This document shows positions 48,901 to 60,597 of a stretch of 64,000 nucleotides of DNA, piece after piece. The DNA comes from Paralichthys olivaceus (taxonomy: Eukaryota > Chordata > Actinopteri > Pleuronectiformes > Paralichthyidae), in NCBI RefSeq assembly GCF_024713975.1, contig NC_091111.1, positions 4,959,001 through 5,023,000 of the forward strand, read 5' to 3'. Every line of letters begins with the position of its first letter. Position 1 is the first letter of the stretch. The notes under the pieces are model-generated. The model searched no databases and was not told where the DNA came from. It saw only the letters and a program-made list of their open reading frames with translations. The position numbers and the translations under genes were made by a program.

Positions 48901-51900
48901 TTCATCGAGAGTGCCAGCCTCGGCACAACACCCTTCTACTTCATCTCACCCGTCGCCAACAGCTCCCTGGAGTTCTCTCAGATCTTTGCTGAGTGGTGAG
49001 CAGTTGTTTTATCAAAATGTACTTTATTTAAAAAATCTCAACAGTTGCTGAATAGCTGTCTGCTCCATGTATAATATTCCTATCATTTACTCTCCCCAAT
49101 AAGCACATAACTGTTATGTCCTGTCTCATTTGTTCTGTACTTTTGGGGGAAGAAACGTGTAGTGCCAATAAGTCTGTGATTGTGTCAGTGCTTCAGTTGA
49201 GACTGTTGAAAAGATAGAAAAGCCACTAGAGACCACGGCTGTGTCCAAAATGACTCACTAATCACTTTATTGTGAGTTTGCCATTTTGTAGAGCTGTCTG
49301 AATGTTTAGGGATTTTTTTATACCCTATATAGTGCACTCATTGTTTCCCACAATGCATCATGAAAAGTAATGTTCAACCCATGGTCACTAACTGAGCAAT
49401 ATACCATCATGCATTGCGCTTGTGGCAGAGAGACGAGAGGAGAGAGAGGGCAGCAGGAACAGCCCGAACTGTTGTATAAATAAGAGCACAGCAGCGCATC
49501 TTAACACAAACTGAGGCAAAACAGTTTATTTCTGCCTTTTTAAAGACGGTAGTTTTACATGCTTTTTACCAAAAAGTATTAATACTAAATGTTGGATTAA
49601 CATTTAAAATTTACCGTCAAATTTTCCAACGGCTGACGATAACATCACTCTATAGTCCTCTAAATAGAAGACCCTATGTAGTAAAATAGGGGTTAGTGAT
49701 GAGTGGATAATTTTGGACACAGCCCATATTCACATGGTGGCCATTTTCCTTGACATCACACTAATCTTAGATGAGTAGTGTAACATTATTCTGTTAGTAT
49801 TTGAGCTTCCATCCCTGAGTGCAATGTCAAGAAAAATGGCCTCTGTGTGAACAAGGTCTATTGCTGGTGAAGTCAAGTATCTACTTATTGTTACAGCAAT
49901 GCTAATTCACTGACTGGGGTTATTTGGAGATGTGTTTTGCAGCATGTTGTTTCGATGAAATTTAACTACAGTGCGGGTGCAGTACAGTCAAACACTCTCC
50001 CATCTACACCCATGCTGATACGATTGATTTGTGTTACTTCACTGTTGTGGATTTCCTGATATAGTATAGGGTAATTCTGGGATGTTATGGTATGTGATAA
50101 TTCCTGTTTAATCATTTCAGGCTTTGTCACAACAAGCAATCAAAGGTGTATCTCCCAGAGCCTCCGTTCCCTCATGCTGAGGTGAGTCCTCCTGCTGCTG
50201 TGTATCACTGAAGTGAACACTTTTGCGTATCAGCGATCATCCTTGTCTCATCACTGACATGTTCCTGCATGCCACAGTAAAATCTCTGAGAAGGTTTATT
50301 AGCTCGATCGCAGTGAGAGGCAGCTCAGGATCTTTGACAGTGCTGTATTTAAATTTGATGTGACATTTTCTGTGCATTTGAATTTCCTGATGACTCTTAT
50401 ATGTCAATCAGTTTTTATATAGGGGAAAATAATCTACATTGATGTAAATATCAGTAGTTGAAATTGTTTTCTCCCTAATATTTGCATTTACCCCCAAAAA
50501 TCCATGTAAGTCAAGCTCTAGATGGTACCCAGCACGTTGTATTGGACACTGTAGGTGTATACAACAGCTACACAGGATCCCTGTAGTGATTTAGTGGATG
50601 CCAACAAAAGTTGAGTGTGTAAACCTCTGTCTTTGCTGATTTGAGTCAACAAGTGAGTCCCATGTCACCCTATGTTGGACACAGTGATTTCTGTGCTGAC
50701 TGAATACTCTCACTCAGTTGGTAAAGATGTTTATGGCATGTTTTGTTCCTGGCTTGTCAAACAAAGGCTAAATGAGATTTGTGTATTTGATGTTGCCTTG
50801 AGCTCTGTGGGTGATCATGGCAGAAACACTGATGTCAGCTTCTATCTTACACTTTCTGTGTTGTTGCATGTTTCAGCTGATCCAAACCAATAAGCTGAAA
50901 CACTACCCCAGCATTCATGGAGACTTCAGCAGCGAGTTCCGTCAGCCGTGTGTGGTTTTCACCGGCCATCCCTCTCTGCGCTTCGGGGACGTGGTTCACT
51001 TCATGGAGCTGTGGGGCAAGTCCAGCCTCAACACCATCATCTTTACGGGTAACTGTCTTACAAACACTGACTGAGAAGATGTCATCATGTGATTTTGAAA
51101 ATGGAAAAGTTTCTTCTAAAAGCCTGCATCTTTTCTTTCTGGTCACCAGAGCCAGACTTCTCCTACCTCGATGCCCTGGCTCCCTACCAGCCGCTGGCTA
51201 TGAAGTGTGTTTACTGTCCCATTGACACACGGCTCAACTTCCACCAAGTGTCAAAGCTGCTGAAGGAAGTCCAGGTATGTTGTTTACACTGAAGTGTCAT
51301 GTTAGAATCCCATTCACAGCTCATCACTCAGTAGTGTACATACGTCTGCCAGGGCCCAACAGTCCCTTTATGAAACCACATTCGTATGCACTAGATTCAG
51401 TTTTTTATCTAGATCTGTACTAAAATCCATGAGAAATCAACCACCTCATCTCCTAATGTTATGGAAAGAGAAAAAAATCTGGATCTGCCCCCTGATCTTT
51501 AAATACATCAAAATGTTATTGCGTCCACCCTGGATCACCATCCACCATCTATAGAATGTCATAGAAATCCGACAAAGCCAAAACATAATTCTGTGTCAGA
51601 GGTAGTAATAAGGTAGTGTACTGTAAGCACTTTCTCCATGTTATGATTTGAGTTCATAGAGGGATTCTCACAAACATGAGTTTGTGTTGTAATTGGTAAA
51701 TAGATGATAACGAGTGGGAAGCATCAGGATTGTGTTGCTCAGAAATGACTGCTCTCATGGGTTGTTTTTGCATGGAACACTGGTAAAAGGAGGGATGTGC
51801 AACTAGCAATTAATGAGTCAGAATCATTCCTGTGGGTGAAACGATTCTTAACACAGAGCAGCCATCTTTTCATGAAATTACACAGTTAATATGTCTCTCT

Positions 51901-54508
51901 AATCATATTAACTAATGCTCTGATCTATTTCTGTACAGAAACTTAATGAATGTGAACAATAACCTCTGTTTACCTGCTATTTCATATCATGAATCAAGTA
52001 TCTTCTTGTACTGTATTGTACTTATATTCAGTATTTACAAATATTCATTCTCATAATTTTTAGACACAAAAATGAAAATAAAGAAATCCTTAGCTCTCAC
52101 TTCAAGGGCTCATGCAACAAAATAATTTCCTGTATAGAAAATCATCAGTCTTCAAAATCTATAGTATCTATCTATATAGTATAATGACTTCAGGAACAAA
52201 TGATTATTTACTTATATAGTTAAAATGATTGAATAAACATGGTAAAGTATATTCAAAACTGTAATAACAGTGATGTGGAGAACAGTCGTGTACTAGAGTG
52301 TGGAAACCCAACCTGAGCTTGTCGGTTCTGACAAAGGTTTTGAAATTATATTTGGGTTGAAGTCACGTTCGGTCACGTTGGCTGGGCTATCTGCTTCATT
52401 TTTCTTACACAGCACATCTGTAATCTGGGAAAACCTGTCGAGTCCCTGTTGGGTTTGAGTCGAGCGTCGTTCGTTTTCAGCTGCATTCTATTGTGTACAC
52501 TTCATGCACAGTATCTATTTGTGATAATTCATCGTTCACACATCGAGTTTAGAAATGCAAAAATATTCCAGGTGGATCTCTTGCTACACACCTATCTCAT
52601 AAAACTGCAATCACATTGCAATTCATCTCCCATGTTGTCATTTCAGTGTTTAACTCAACTGCATAATCAAGTTAACCAAGATGAAGAAAATAATTGAATC
52701 TCTATTAGCCTGGATTAATATCTAAACCACTTTGGAACAGGGCCCTGCTTTATCTTTAACCTTCTACCTATTACAACAAATTTGAGTATGGAAGTAAAGA
52801 CTCAAAAGGTACACAGTGGACCAGCACCTGGGCACTGTGAAGCTAACAGGACTTGATCCCTGTCCACTGTGTTTCCCTCCGGCAGCCCCTCCATGTGGTG
52901 TGTCCAGAGCAGTACACCCAGCCTCCACTCTCCCAGTCCCACCGGTCTGATCTGATGCTGGAGCTGCAGCCCCCTCCTATGCCCTACAGACGCTGCTCAG
53001 TGCTCAACCTGCCCTTCAGACGCCGCTACGAACGAGTCTACATCCTTCCTGAGGTGAGCCAGAGCACAGCAGCAGTACCTCCAATGAATATATTCTCCTT
53101 CAACTTAGCTAGTTAAAGGGCTTGATAAAGTCAGTAGACAGTGTTGAATAAAAGATAAAACCAGCACCTTCAGAGACAGATGGTGAGTGAATCATTTAAA
53201 TTCTCTGGTGTTTTCAGGAAACAATGACATATGGTGGATAAAAAAGCTGCCAGATTCAAGATTGAAATGCATTATGGAAATATTCAGACTCCCGTCAGAA
53301 AGCAGGTGGCCAATTTTCATGTCTTTAAGTCTGATTCTCCTGTTCCAAGCTCGCTAACTCCCTGGTGCCCTCTGAGGTGAAACCGGGCATCTCCGTGGCA
53401 ACTGTATCCGCTATACTACACTCCAAAGACAACAAGCACACGCTGCAGGTGAGTCTGTCTTGTCTGATGAGGTCGTACCATAAAACATTTTCTTAGATGA
53501 TGAAAGTTGTGTATTCTCTGGCAGTCAGGCTACATCCATACTACTACGTTGTACTAGTACGCATGCCCAGTGTACGCGAGTCAGTGCTCGTGTGAACGGA
53601 GATAGTTTCTTTGACAATGCTGTTTAAAACTTAGTAGTATTGATGTAGACTCAGTCATTCAACTCACTGTTTTCTTTCATGTTGGGTTCTCAGTCGGTGC
53701 CCAAACCCCCTCCAGCACCCCCCAGCAAAAAGAGAAAGCGAGTGATGGAGGAGCCCCCTGTGGTGCAGGCCCCCAAACCCCTGCTGAGTGGAGCTGTGCC
53801 TCTAGAAGCTTTCCTGGCCACATTACAAAAGGTGTGGAACCTGCAGACGTTAGTCTCAATGTTGTTTTTATTGCAGCCAGCAGTTACAATTATTGTGTTA
53901 TTTGCCTTCTTGTCATTGGATGACATTTCACGCAGCATTAGTATTCCCGCTGGAGTCCTGAATCTCATCCCATCTCGCATTACAATCTCCCAATGGCCAA
54001 ACATTACTGGGATTAGTACTTTACAGCAGAGAGCCGGGATTTTACCACCGCAGATTTCAGGAAATAAAACTCAAAGACATTTTTTATTTCATTAAATGTA
54101 GAAGCATGTTCCTGCAATAACAGATTTTACTACCTCTTACTACTTTTACATTTCCATATTAGCTTTTAGTTTGAGTAGTCTATACCATCTGTTTTTTTAA
54201 TGGATCTTGGCACATACATAAACTTTAGATGGACATTTCTTGTTCAAGCACCTGCAGGGGTCCATCTCGCTAAACCATGACAACAAAACACGTCATGTAT
54301 GAAAGGTTTGTGTTCATGTCCTCATTTGCAGCACGGGATCTCAGAGGTGAAAGTGGAGGAGACGACAGACGGACACATCTTGCACCTGCAGGCTGAGGAC
54401 ACGCTGATCCAGCTGGAGGAGGATGGGACGCACATCGTTTGTGACAACAACGAGCCGCTGCGCACCACGCTCAGAGACCTGGTTCTCCGCTTCCTGCAGA
54501 AACTCTGA
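45926..54508 (+). CDS. ints9: Integrator complex subunit 9 (RC-74), complete
   Basis: Non-catalytic partner of the INTS11 endonuclease in the Integrator cleavage module, which cuts snRNA precursors and nascent RNAs at paused Pol II; nuclear. Seventeen exons: 45926-45934, 46271-46398, 46501-46561, 46710-46772, 47035-47174, 47341-47427, 47584-47704, 48108-48242, 48501-48612, 48815-48995, 50121-50181, 50877-51048, 51150-51274, 52886-53053, 53350-53448, 53694-53831, 54332-54508. Phases agree throughout and the product is 658 aa, equal to human. Exon 1 codes only MKL before the donor. A metallo-beta-lactamase fold (about 1-220) and beta-CASP region follow; in [18 protein letters not shown] the zinc-binding HxHxDH motif is absent, as expected for INTS9. 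The basic SKKRKR near residue 565 is a likely nuclear signal. The last exon is the INTS11-binding C-terminal domain. Intron 5 has a GC donor (ggcag|gcaagg). Confidence 0.97.
49237..49724. mobile_element. 488-bp TIR element (MITE) in ints9 intron 10
   Basis: GGCTGTGTCCAAAAT at 49237-49251 and its exact reverse complement ATTTTGGACACAGCC at 49710-49724 bound a non-coding interior that also holds internal inverted pieces (tagtgcactca, catgcattgcgc). A target-site duplication could not be called. Confidence 0.7.
49727..49855. mobile_element. Short palindromic MITE beside the 488-bp element
   Basis: ttcacatggtggccattttc and ttgacat at the left are mirrored by atgtcaa and aaaaatggcctctgtgtgaa at the right, an imperfect inverted repeat of about 28 bases per arm. 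It starts two or three bases after the preceding element ends. No coding capacity. Confidence 0.65.
51340..51600. repeat. Weak match to a common fish dispersed repeat
   Basis: Phrases such as ctggatctgccccctgatct and gtcatagaaatccgac recall a widespread teleost repeat with a ...tggaaatcggt... end, but divergence is high. It lies in ints9 intron 13. The rest of that intron (51275-52885) shows nothing else. Confidence 0.35.
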
Positions 54509-54699
54509 CCTAAATCCTCTTCACAGCTTCTCCGTTGGTTTTTAAACAGTTATTGTTTGGACTGTGGACAGCAACAGAATGGTCATGAGAGAGGATGAGG
54601 CTTAAGGCGTCTGTCTCCACTGCAGTCATATTTAACACTGTAACATTTACATTGGTTTCATTGTAAAGTCAAGTTAAATATTGTAAAAAAGTATTTTGT

Positions 54700-54705
54700 A
54701 TTAAA
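54700..54705 (+). terminator. ints9: Poly(A) signal of ints9
   Basis: ATTAAA 192 bases beyond the ints9 stop, in an AT-rich context. No AATAAA is nearer. Confidence 0.55.
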
Positions 54706-55613
54706 AGATTTTTCAAAGAATGCTCAACATCATCTGAGTGAGTCTTTCATCACTAAAGAAAGTGTAGAACGTCTAAATGAAAATGAAGAGACCATCAGTC
54801 ATGAGCGGAGGTTTTCCAAAGGAGGAACTGAAAGGAAAAGCAGAACCACATACAGTAAGTCCTCTGGGTTTACTCAACTTAATATCACTTCTAATTCCCT
54901 GATACAACTTTATAATTTGCATTGGCTCTATTACAATTAAAATCCAGATGTCATGTTGTCAGTTTATGAGCAACTCATTAGCGGGAGATCCTAAATATTC
55001 CCAGATGTGTTAGCATCTGTCTACAAAACGTTCTTAATTGTGTCTGAATAAATAAAGTTCTCAGTTTTTTACTTTTCAGAAGATAACAGCTTAATCATGT
55101 GCATATCCATCTTTTTCACAGGGGACATTTTATCGTCATGGCAGGTAGGCACTGGTCTCACTCTACTAAAATGAAACATGACAGAATTCGGTGAAGATTC
55201 TTCAGTTTTATGGTCCAAGTTTTGATTCAGTGTTTATTAGTAATACGTGTGCTTTTCCCTCTTCAGCAGGTCAACATGTCTGCTGTGAAGGAGGCTCTCA
55301 AACTGCTTGAAGTGGCAGTTTTCTGTATCCTGTGATAAGCGATGATCCCCGTCCAGGCTGTTGGAGATTCGAAATGATCCAAAACATGAAGATAAACTGA
55401 CCTTAGCAGGTAGCACCTTTATCTGGATCACACACATGGTAGAATTTTTTTTTGCTTGAGGTGTTTGGCCTCTGTTCACTGAGAGCAGATGGAGATTTAA
55501 CAGCTGATGGTTTAAACAGTCAAATGTGCCAATAGATCAGATTTACTGCTCAGAATTAAAAAGTGTGAGGTTTTTCAAATAAAAACAGACTGCATGTTAT
55601 TTGTCACAAAATA
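54706..55613. other. Spacer between convergent ints9 and glrx5
   Basis: About 0.9 kb. One short + strand open stretch starts at ATG 54803 (MSGGFPKEEL...) and runs to a fair donor at cataca|gtaagt, with further possible small exons near 55122 and 55269, but joining them ends within a few codons and the result resembles nothing I know. Not called as a gene. Confidence 0.45.
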
Positions 55614-55619
55614 TTTAAT
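55614..55619 (-). terminator. glrx5: Candidate poly(A) signal of glrx5
   Basis: TTTAAT on the + strand is ATTAAA in the glrx5 direction. If used, the glrx5 3' UTR would be about 1.7 kb (55600-57330), which would account for the otherwise empty stretch that includes A- and C-rich runs at 55800-55850. Confidence 0.4.
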
Positions 55620-57330
55620 TGGCGTAGGGTTTACATGCAGCTAAAATACATTTAATAATATGCTTTCAATGTACAATATCTTACAGTGTACTACATGACC
55701 TTTGCTTTGATAATACAACTGTGTGCAGCAGGAGGAACATCTACAGGAGGATTGATAAAGATCGCAACGTTCTTAGGCTGAAGGAGAGATAATTTAAAAG
55801 AAAAAAAACACCCCCCCCCGCCCCTAACACAAGAAAAAAAAAAAAACAGATAGCAGACTCCAACATTTTCAACGTATCAGGCATATTCTAGTTTGTTGCG
55901 TTTCAGCGGGAGTTGACGTTAAAACAGAGGGGGCACATTTAGGATGTGGATCCTGGCAGGAAGAACAGATAGAGGGCAATGTTAGAAGCTACTGACAGTG
56001 TGGTCCATGTCTGGTTTACCTTCTCTACTAAACCCAATTCACATGTTATGTCATTGGACAGCATTTACCTTAAAACCCCTTTATATGGTTATGAACCCAC
56101 ATCAGCTTTACTGTCCACTGTTCCTCCTCCAGGTAAACTGTACTTGCAGGCAGTGCATTCAGAAGGTTTGTGGTGTGACCCAAGAAAAAGCTTCATAATC
56201 ACCTTCACTTATATCTAGTTGCACCCTGAGAGTCATTTGGTCTTGAAGTGACTGTGGCTTGAGAAAAGAGATGGACAGTAGAGGTAGCAGGGATTGTAAA
56301 GGGCAGGATAAGAAAGGTTACCTGCATTTTTGTGTAAAACCAGTTAAAGCACCGGTAGTTAACCAAACAGTGGAAGTCCAACCTTAATGATTCTCCGACA
56401 GGATTCGTTGTTAGTATTTGCTGTGACTGGAGCAACGATGATGACTTAACATTTTGTTTTATAACAGCTTTTAGGATAAATTTGGAATCTAAGCTTTCCC
56501 TCCCTGTGTGATGAGAAAATATTAAAGCTGCTATGATCACAATTTTCAATGGATCAGAAGATTTTGTGTAATATGAAAGGAGTAGCTCATTAATGACAAA
56601 GCCACAGAGAATGATCTCTTTGTCTTAACTCTGTCTTAACTCTGGCCCACAACTCTTGGTTCCCTCTCACAGCAACATTCTGACCAGCAGCCAGCGGTTC
56701 TCAGTGGAAAACTAGCCCAGCACCAGACTTACTAAAGTTAACTAGCTGTTGAGCAGAGTGGTGCATGTAGCAGCTACAGGGTCTGAGGTTTTTTTCAGGA
56801 GTGCGTGGAGACCACAGCAGAGATAGAGTGAACATTGGGCTGACATTAGTCTGAGTGACCAGAACTGGAAGTCAAAGTGAATGCTAATGTTGCGAATGAG
56901 TTTCCCATATAATCATAAAATGTGATAATATGTAATAATACACCGGAAAATGTGACTGCAGCTTTACAGACAAGGTGGCAATTGTAGTAAAAATGCTTTT
57001 GAATCCCTGTGAAGACATTGTCAACACTTTTCTTCCAATATTTAAGTCCCCACCTGTCGGGTACGTGATCTGTGCACATTAAGAGGAGTATAAAGTATAA
57101 ACAGTGCGTAAGGAGCTCTGTATCACACTTAACTATTTATGGGTATGGAGCACTGTGAAGCCTAAATATTCCTGACTCAAGACAAAGTGCCACCACCAGA
57201 ATTGTTTACACTTTGCCTCTCCCATGGCTGCCTACAGACTTGATTCATATGTGACCACATGAGTGGGGGGGATTCAACTTGATAAACGCGTCCTCTGTGT
57301 TGTCAGCTCTTTGAAGCTTATACTCATGCT

Positions 57331-59313
57331 CTACTTGGATTCTTTCTCAGTTTCCAGCAGTGCAGAGTGGATTCCCAGCTTCTTGAACTCCTCCACCAGA
57401 TCTCCGTTCTGGTGCATCTGGAGCAGGATGTCGCAGCCTCCAACAAACTCGCCGTTGAAGTACACCTGAGGGATCGTGGGCCAGTTGGAGAAGTCCTTGA
57501 CTCCTGTGGAAGGCAGACGGCATTACTGTGAGTGTGACATGCACAACAATGGATATCAGATATAAGGTGAAACAGATCAGTGTCAGATTATGGGTTCCCC
57601 CCTTCAAAAAGAGTAGTTTGCATGATCTAAACACGAGAAGAGTGGTTGACATGGACAGTCATAGCCACAATAACAGAAACAAATGGCTACAGCAAAGGCA
57701 AATACAAAGAAACTGAGATGACAAAGATATTAAATGTGTTTACAACATCGACTGCATGTAAAGATAGAAGGTGAAACATTATGATTGACAGCTGAGACTG
57801 ACTTGCGATTGACTGAGAGCATATATCGACAGGACCTTGCTCCATATTTTGCTTATTTTATGGATAGTGAGAGATTCCGAGACGTTTCATCCATCTGTAT
57901 TTACAGTCTATCTATAGTTTACGCTCTTTTGAATATTAGCGATACACAAATGATTCCAAATTTAGAGGATTGTGTGTGATGGATGGTGCAGACTGGGCTG
58001 CCTTTTAGGTAAGAACTTGCAAGTTTAAAAATACAACTCTTAAGACCAAATGTTAATCATACAATGTCTCACACACAAAGATCAGTTTACATGTCACAAG
58101 TACGTGTTTTCTTTGTTGTTGTCCAGTGTTGAGTCTTGGGGAACTCTGTGGAATCTGTGGATTTCCCCGTTCAGTCATACACTTGTGAAACGGTTGTTAA
58201 TGTTTTGTTCTATTGCATCGACTGCAGCGACAATACCAGACTTAAACAAGGCATTTTACATTCACTTTCAGTAAATGCTGAGTTTCTGGCTCTCTTCCAT
58301 CCTGTATATCTGACCCGGTACACCCTGACCTGCTTTGGTTTTACTCTGGGATATCTGACAAGATTGCTTTTCAGCCCCGTCTGTGCAACACCGTCTGACA
58401 ATCAGCTATTAATAGACACAAAGTTGTTTGGCTTTACAGGAAGTGACAGACTTGCATCATTCTCAGGTTCAACTTTTCAGCCTGAAAGTAAATAGCTTGT
58501 GTTCTTCTGCTGTTTCTCAAGATATGACACAGCACCACGTGTCCCCATGTAACCCCTCCGCCCACTACACCTTGTATGGAGTATCATGAGTCTCAGTTTC
58601 ACCACCAGCCTGAACTGACAAGAGCCTAGTCAAATAATACACGTCTGCTGCCAACCATTGGAAGGAGGTAAAGTATGACGTGTTTTGCTGAAAGCCTCGT
58701 ATGTTACAGATGTCACGTGTGTGTGGATCAGCCACACCCAGGGGTCCTGCTGCAGAACACTGATAAAACCAGACACTTCTAATAAACCACAGATCCACTG
58801 ACTGCAGCAGATATGACTGAACCACACTACTACTACTGAAGGGTTGGAGCAGCCATCATGGCTGACAGGTGCTGGCATTGACACTAGTTAGACTATGTAA
58901 ACACAATCTATCTCCAGCTCCACTGTCAACACGTCCAGTTACAAGTCTTAAGTCAAAGTGACCGGTGACAACTTTCCGCCGCCGCCATGTGCTGATCGCT
59001 TCTCTCCAGCTCACCGACCTTGTCTCAGGTCCTGATCGTCCAACACGTTGTAGGCGGCGTAGTCGTCCACTCCGTGCATCCGGAGGATCTGCACCACGGC
59101 GTTACTGAAGCCGCACATGGGCTGAGCCGGTGTCCCCTTGATGAACACCACCACCTTGTCCTTCTTCACCATCTCCCCAAGGTCCTTCTGGACGCCCGCC
59201 GCCGCGCACAGGAGCCGCCGGCCCGAGGCCGACCACACGTCGGCTCGCCTGGGCACGTAGACCGCGGCCCCCGACCGGAGACACCGAGCAGCGGCTGTGA
59301 TGAAGCTGTTCAT
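57331..59313 (-). CDS. glrx5: Glutaredoxin 5, mitochondrial monothiol CGFS glutaredoxin, complete
   Basis: Carries [2Fe-2S] clusters from the mitochondrial ISC assembly machinery to acceptors; needed for haem synthesis and iron balance. Two exons, 59313-59019 and 57503-57331, give 155 aa (human 157). The first 40 or so residues are rich in Arg and Ala with few acidic residues, as in a matrix-targeting peptide. The CGFS active site has Cys67 ([13 protein letters not shown]). The glutathione-binding WPTIPQVY and GGCDI segments are in exon 2. The exon-1 donor must be caag|gtcggtgagc, because only that keeps the GVKDFSNW frame; a better-looking gtgagc lies four bases downstream. Exon 1 is GC-rich. 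It shares its upstream region with prkrip1. Confidence 0.96.
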
Positions 59314-59705
59314 GGCCTCTGGTTAGTTGTATGTTTACGAGAGGAGGAGAGATGTCGGCACAAAGCGGAGAAACTTAAAGTCAGTTACTCAACACACGTA
59401 ACACTGGAGGAGAGGGCGGGACCTGGCCGCTGATTGGATAGCTACGCCCAAACAAAGTCTAATCTGATTTGCGGTTGGCAGAGCCAGACGTCAATTACTT
59501 TAGTTACCGATAGAATACGACTCAATAGGGACAAATAAATAACAAATAATTACTGTATCCGCGTATATAGAACGATAAAGAGCGTTTTCTTGATAAATGA
59601 AGCTAATATTAAAAAAGTAAAACAAATATTTCCGGGTTACGGAAGCCCTCAAGAGCTTCCGGGTTGACTTCGGCTAGCAGGAAGTCAACTGCAACAGTTT
59701 GAAAG
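59314..59705. promoter_or_regulatory. Shared divergent promoter of glrx5 and prkrip1
   Basis: Only 392 bases separate the two start codons. It contains a GC box (gggcggg, 59414-59420), an inverted CCAAT box (attgg, 59433-59437) and a repeated ETS-type motif ttccgggtt at 59630-59638 and 59657-59665. No TATA box is seen. The GC and CCAAT boxes lie nearer glrx5, the ETS motifs nearer prkrip1. Confidence 0.75.
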
Positions 59706-60287
59706 ATGGCGGCGCACACGCAAAAGAATAACAAGCCGGGGAAAGCTGCGGGGAAAGCTGCGGGGAAAGAGGCCCAGCCTCTGATCATCGCCAAAACCCC
59801 GGCGGAGGAACAGCGTCTGAAGCTGGAGAGGTTGATGCGGAACCCGGACAAGCTCGCTCCAATCCCCGACCGACTCAAAGAATGGAACCCGCGGGCTCCG
59901 CCGGAGTTCGTCCGGGACGTGATGGGCTCCAGCGCCGGCGCAGGCAGCGGCGAGTTCCACGTTTACCGGCACCTCCGCCGCAGAGAGTACCAGAGACAGG
60001 ACTTCCTGGACAAGGTGTCAGAGAAGCAGAACAAGGACGTGGAGTATCTGGACAAGGTGGAGCAGAACAAGCAGGCGGCCGAGGAGAGGACGGCCAAGCG
60101 CAGGAAGAAGCGAGATAAGATGAAGCAGAAGAAGCTGATGGCGAAGAAGGCGAAACAAGAAAGTAACAACAAGACGGAAGACGACACCGATAAGAGCTCC
60201 GACGGAAGTGAAGAGGAAAAGGAGGAGGAGGAGAGAGAGGCTGAAGATGATGCTGAGGCTCCAAGCTTCATCATGGGGAAGAAATAA
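59706..60287 (+). CDS. prkrip1: PRKR-interacting protein 1 (C114), single-exon gene
   Basis: RNA-binding spliceosome-associated protein, also reported to bind and inhibit the kinase PKR; nuclear and nucleolar. The 193-residue frame begins at ATG 59706 in the context agATGG. The family core [18 protein letters not shown] followed by [15 protein letters not shown] is at residues 68-100. Next comes a long charged coiled-coil helix (about 100-155) with RRKKR-type basic runs, then an acidic tail ending SFIMGKK, like the SFTMGR end in mammals. Near the N-terminus [12 protein letters not shown] comes from a 12-base tandem repeat (59739-59768). The human gene has several introns as I recall it; this one has none, so it may be an old retrocopy now serving as the gene, or intron loss. 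It is divergent from glrx5. Confidence 0.93.
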   Translation: MAAHTQKNNKPGKAAGKAAGKEAQPLIIAKTPAEEQRLKLERLMRNPDKLAPIPDRLKEWNPRAPPEFVRDVMGSSAGAGSGEFHVYRHLRRREYQRQDFLDKVSEKQNKDVEYLDKVEQNKQAAEERTAKRRKKRDKMKQKKLMAKKAKQESNNKTEDDTDKSSDGSEEEKEEEEREAEDDAEAPSFIMGKK

Positions 60288-60591
60288 GTGTGTCCTGCTG
60301 CTGAGGAGATCTGAAGAACAAGGAGGCAAAGAGACCCAGTGAAAAGACAAACACGTGGACCCTGTGTTGTCATGGGACTGTTTGGACTGTCTAGTTTAAT
60401 AGGCAAGACCCCACTATGGTAGTCAATGTCCCAGTTTTTTAAGAAAAGAAGTTGAGACTCTTCTGATTCTTTTCATCTGTCTCACATCACATGTCTGCCG
60501 AAAGATATTTAGGCGTCTCAATAATTTGCTGAAGTACGATTGTTGGGATTTTGTAATTTTCAATATTGTTTTCAACAATGTCAATGTTTTT

Positions 60592-60597
60592 AATAAA
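60592..60597 (+). terminator. prkrip1: Poly(A) signal of prkrip1
   Basis: AATAAA within taataaaaaaatc, 305 bases after the stop codon. A TGT-rich stretch follows (ttattgtatttgttt). Confidence 0.7.

Noticed and set aside
54803-55330. Possible small three-exon gene beginning MSGGFPKEEL
   Set aside because: The donor and acceptor sites are fair, but the joined frame stops almost at once and resembles nothing known.
59020-60406. ORFs on the opposite strands of glrx5 exon 1 and prkrip1
   Set aside because: GC-rich shadow frames without family features.
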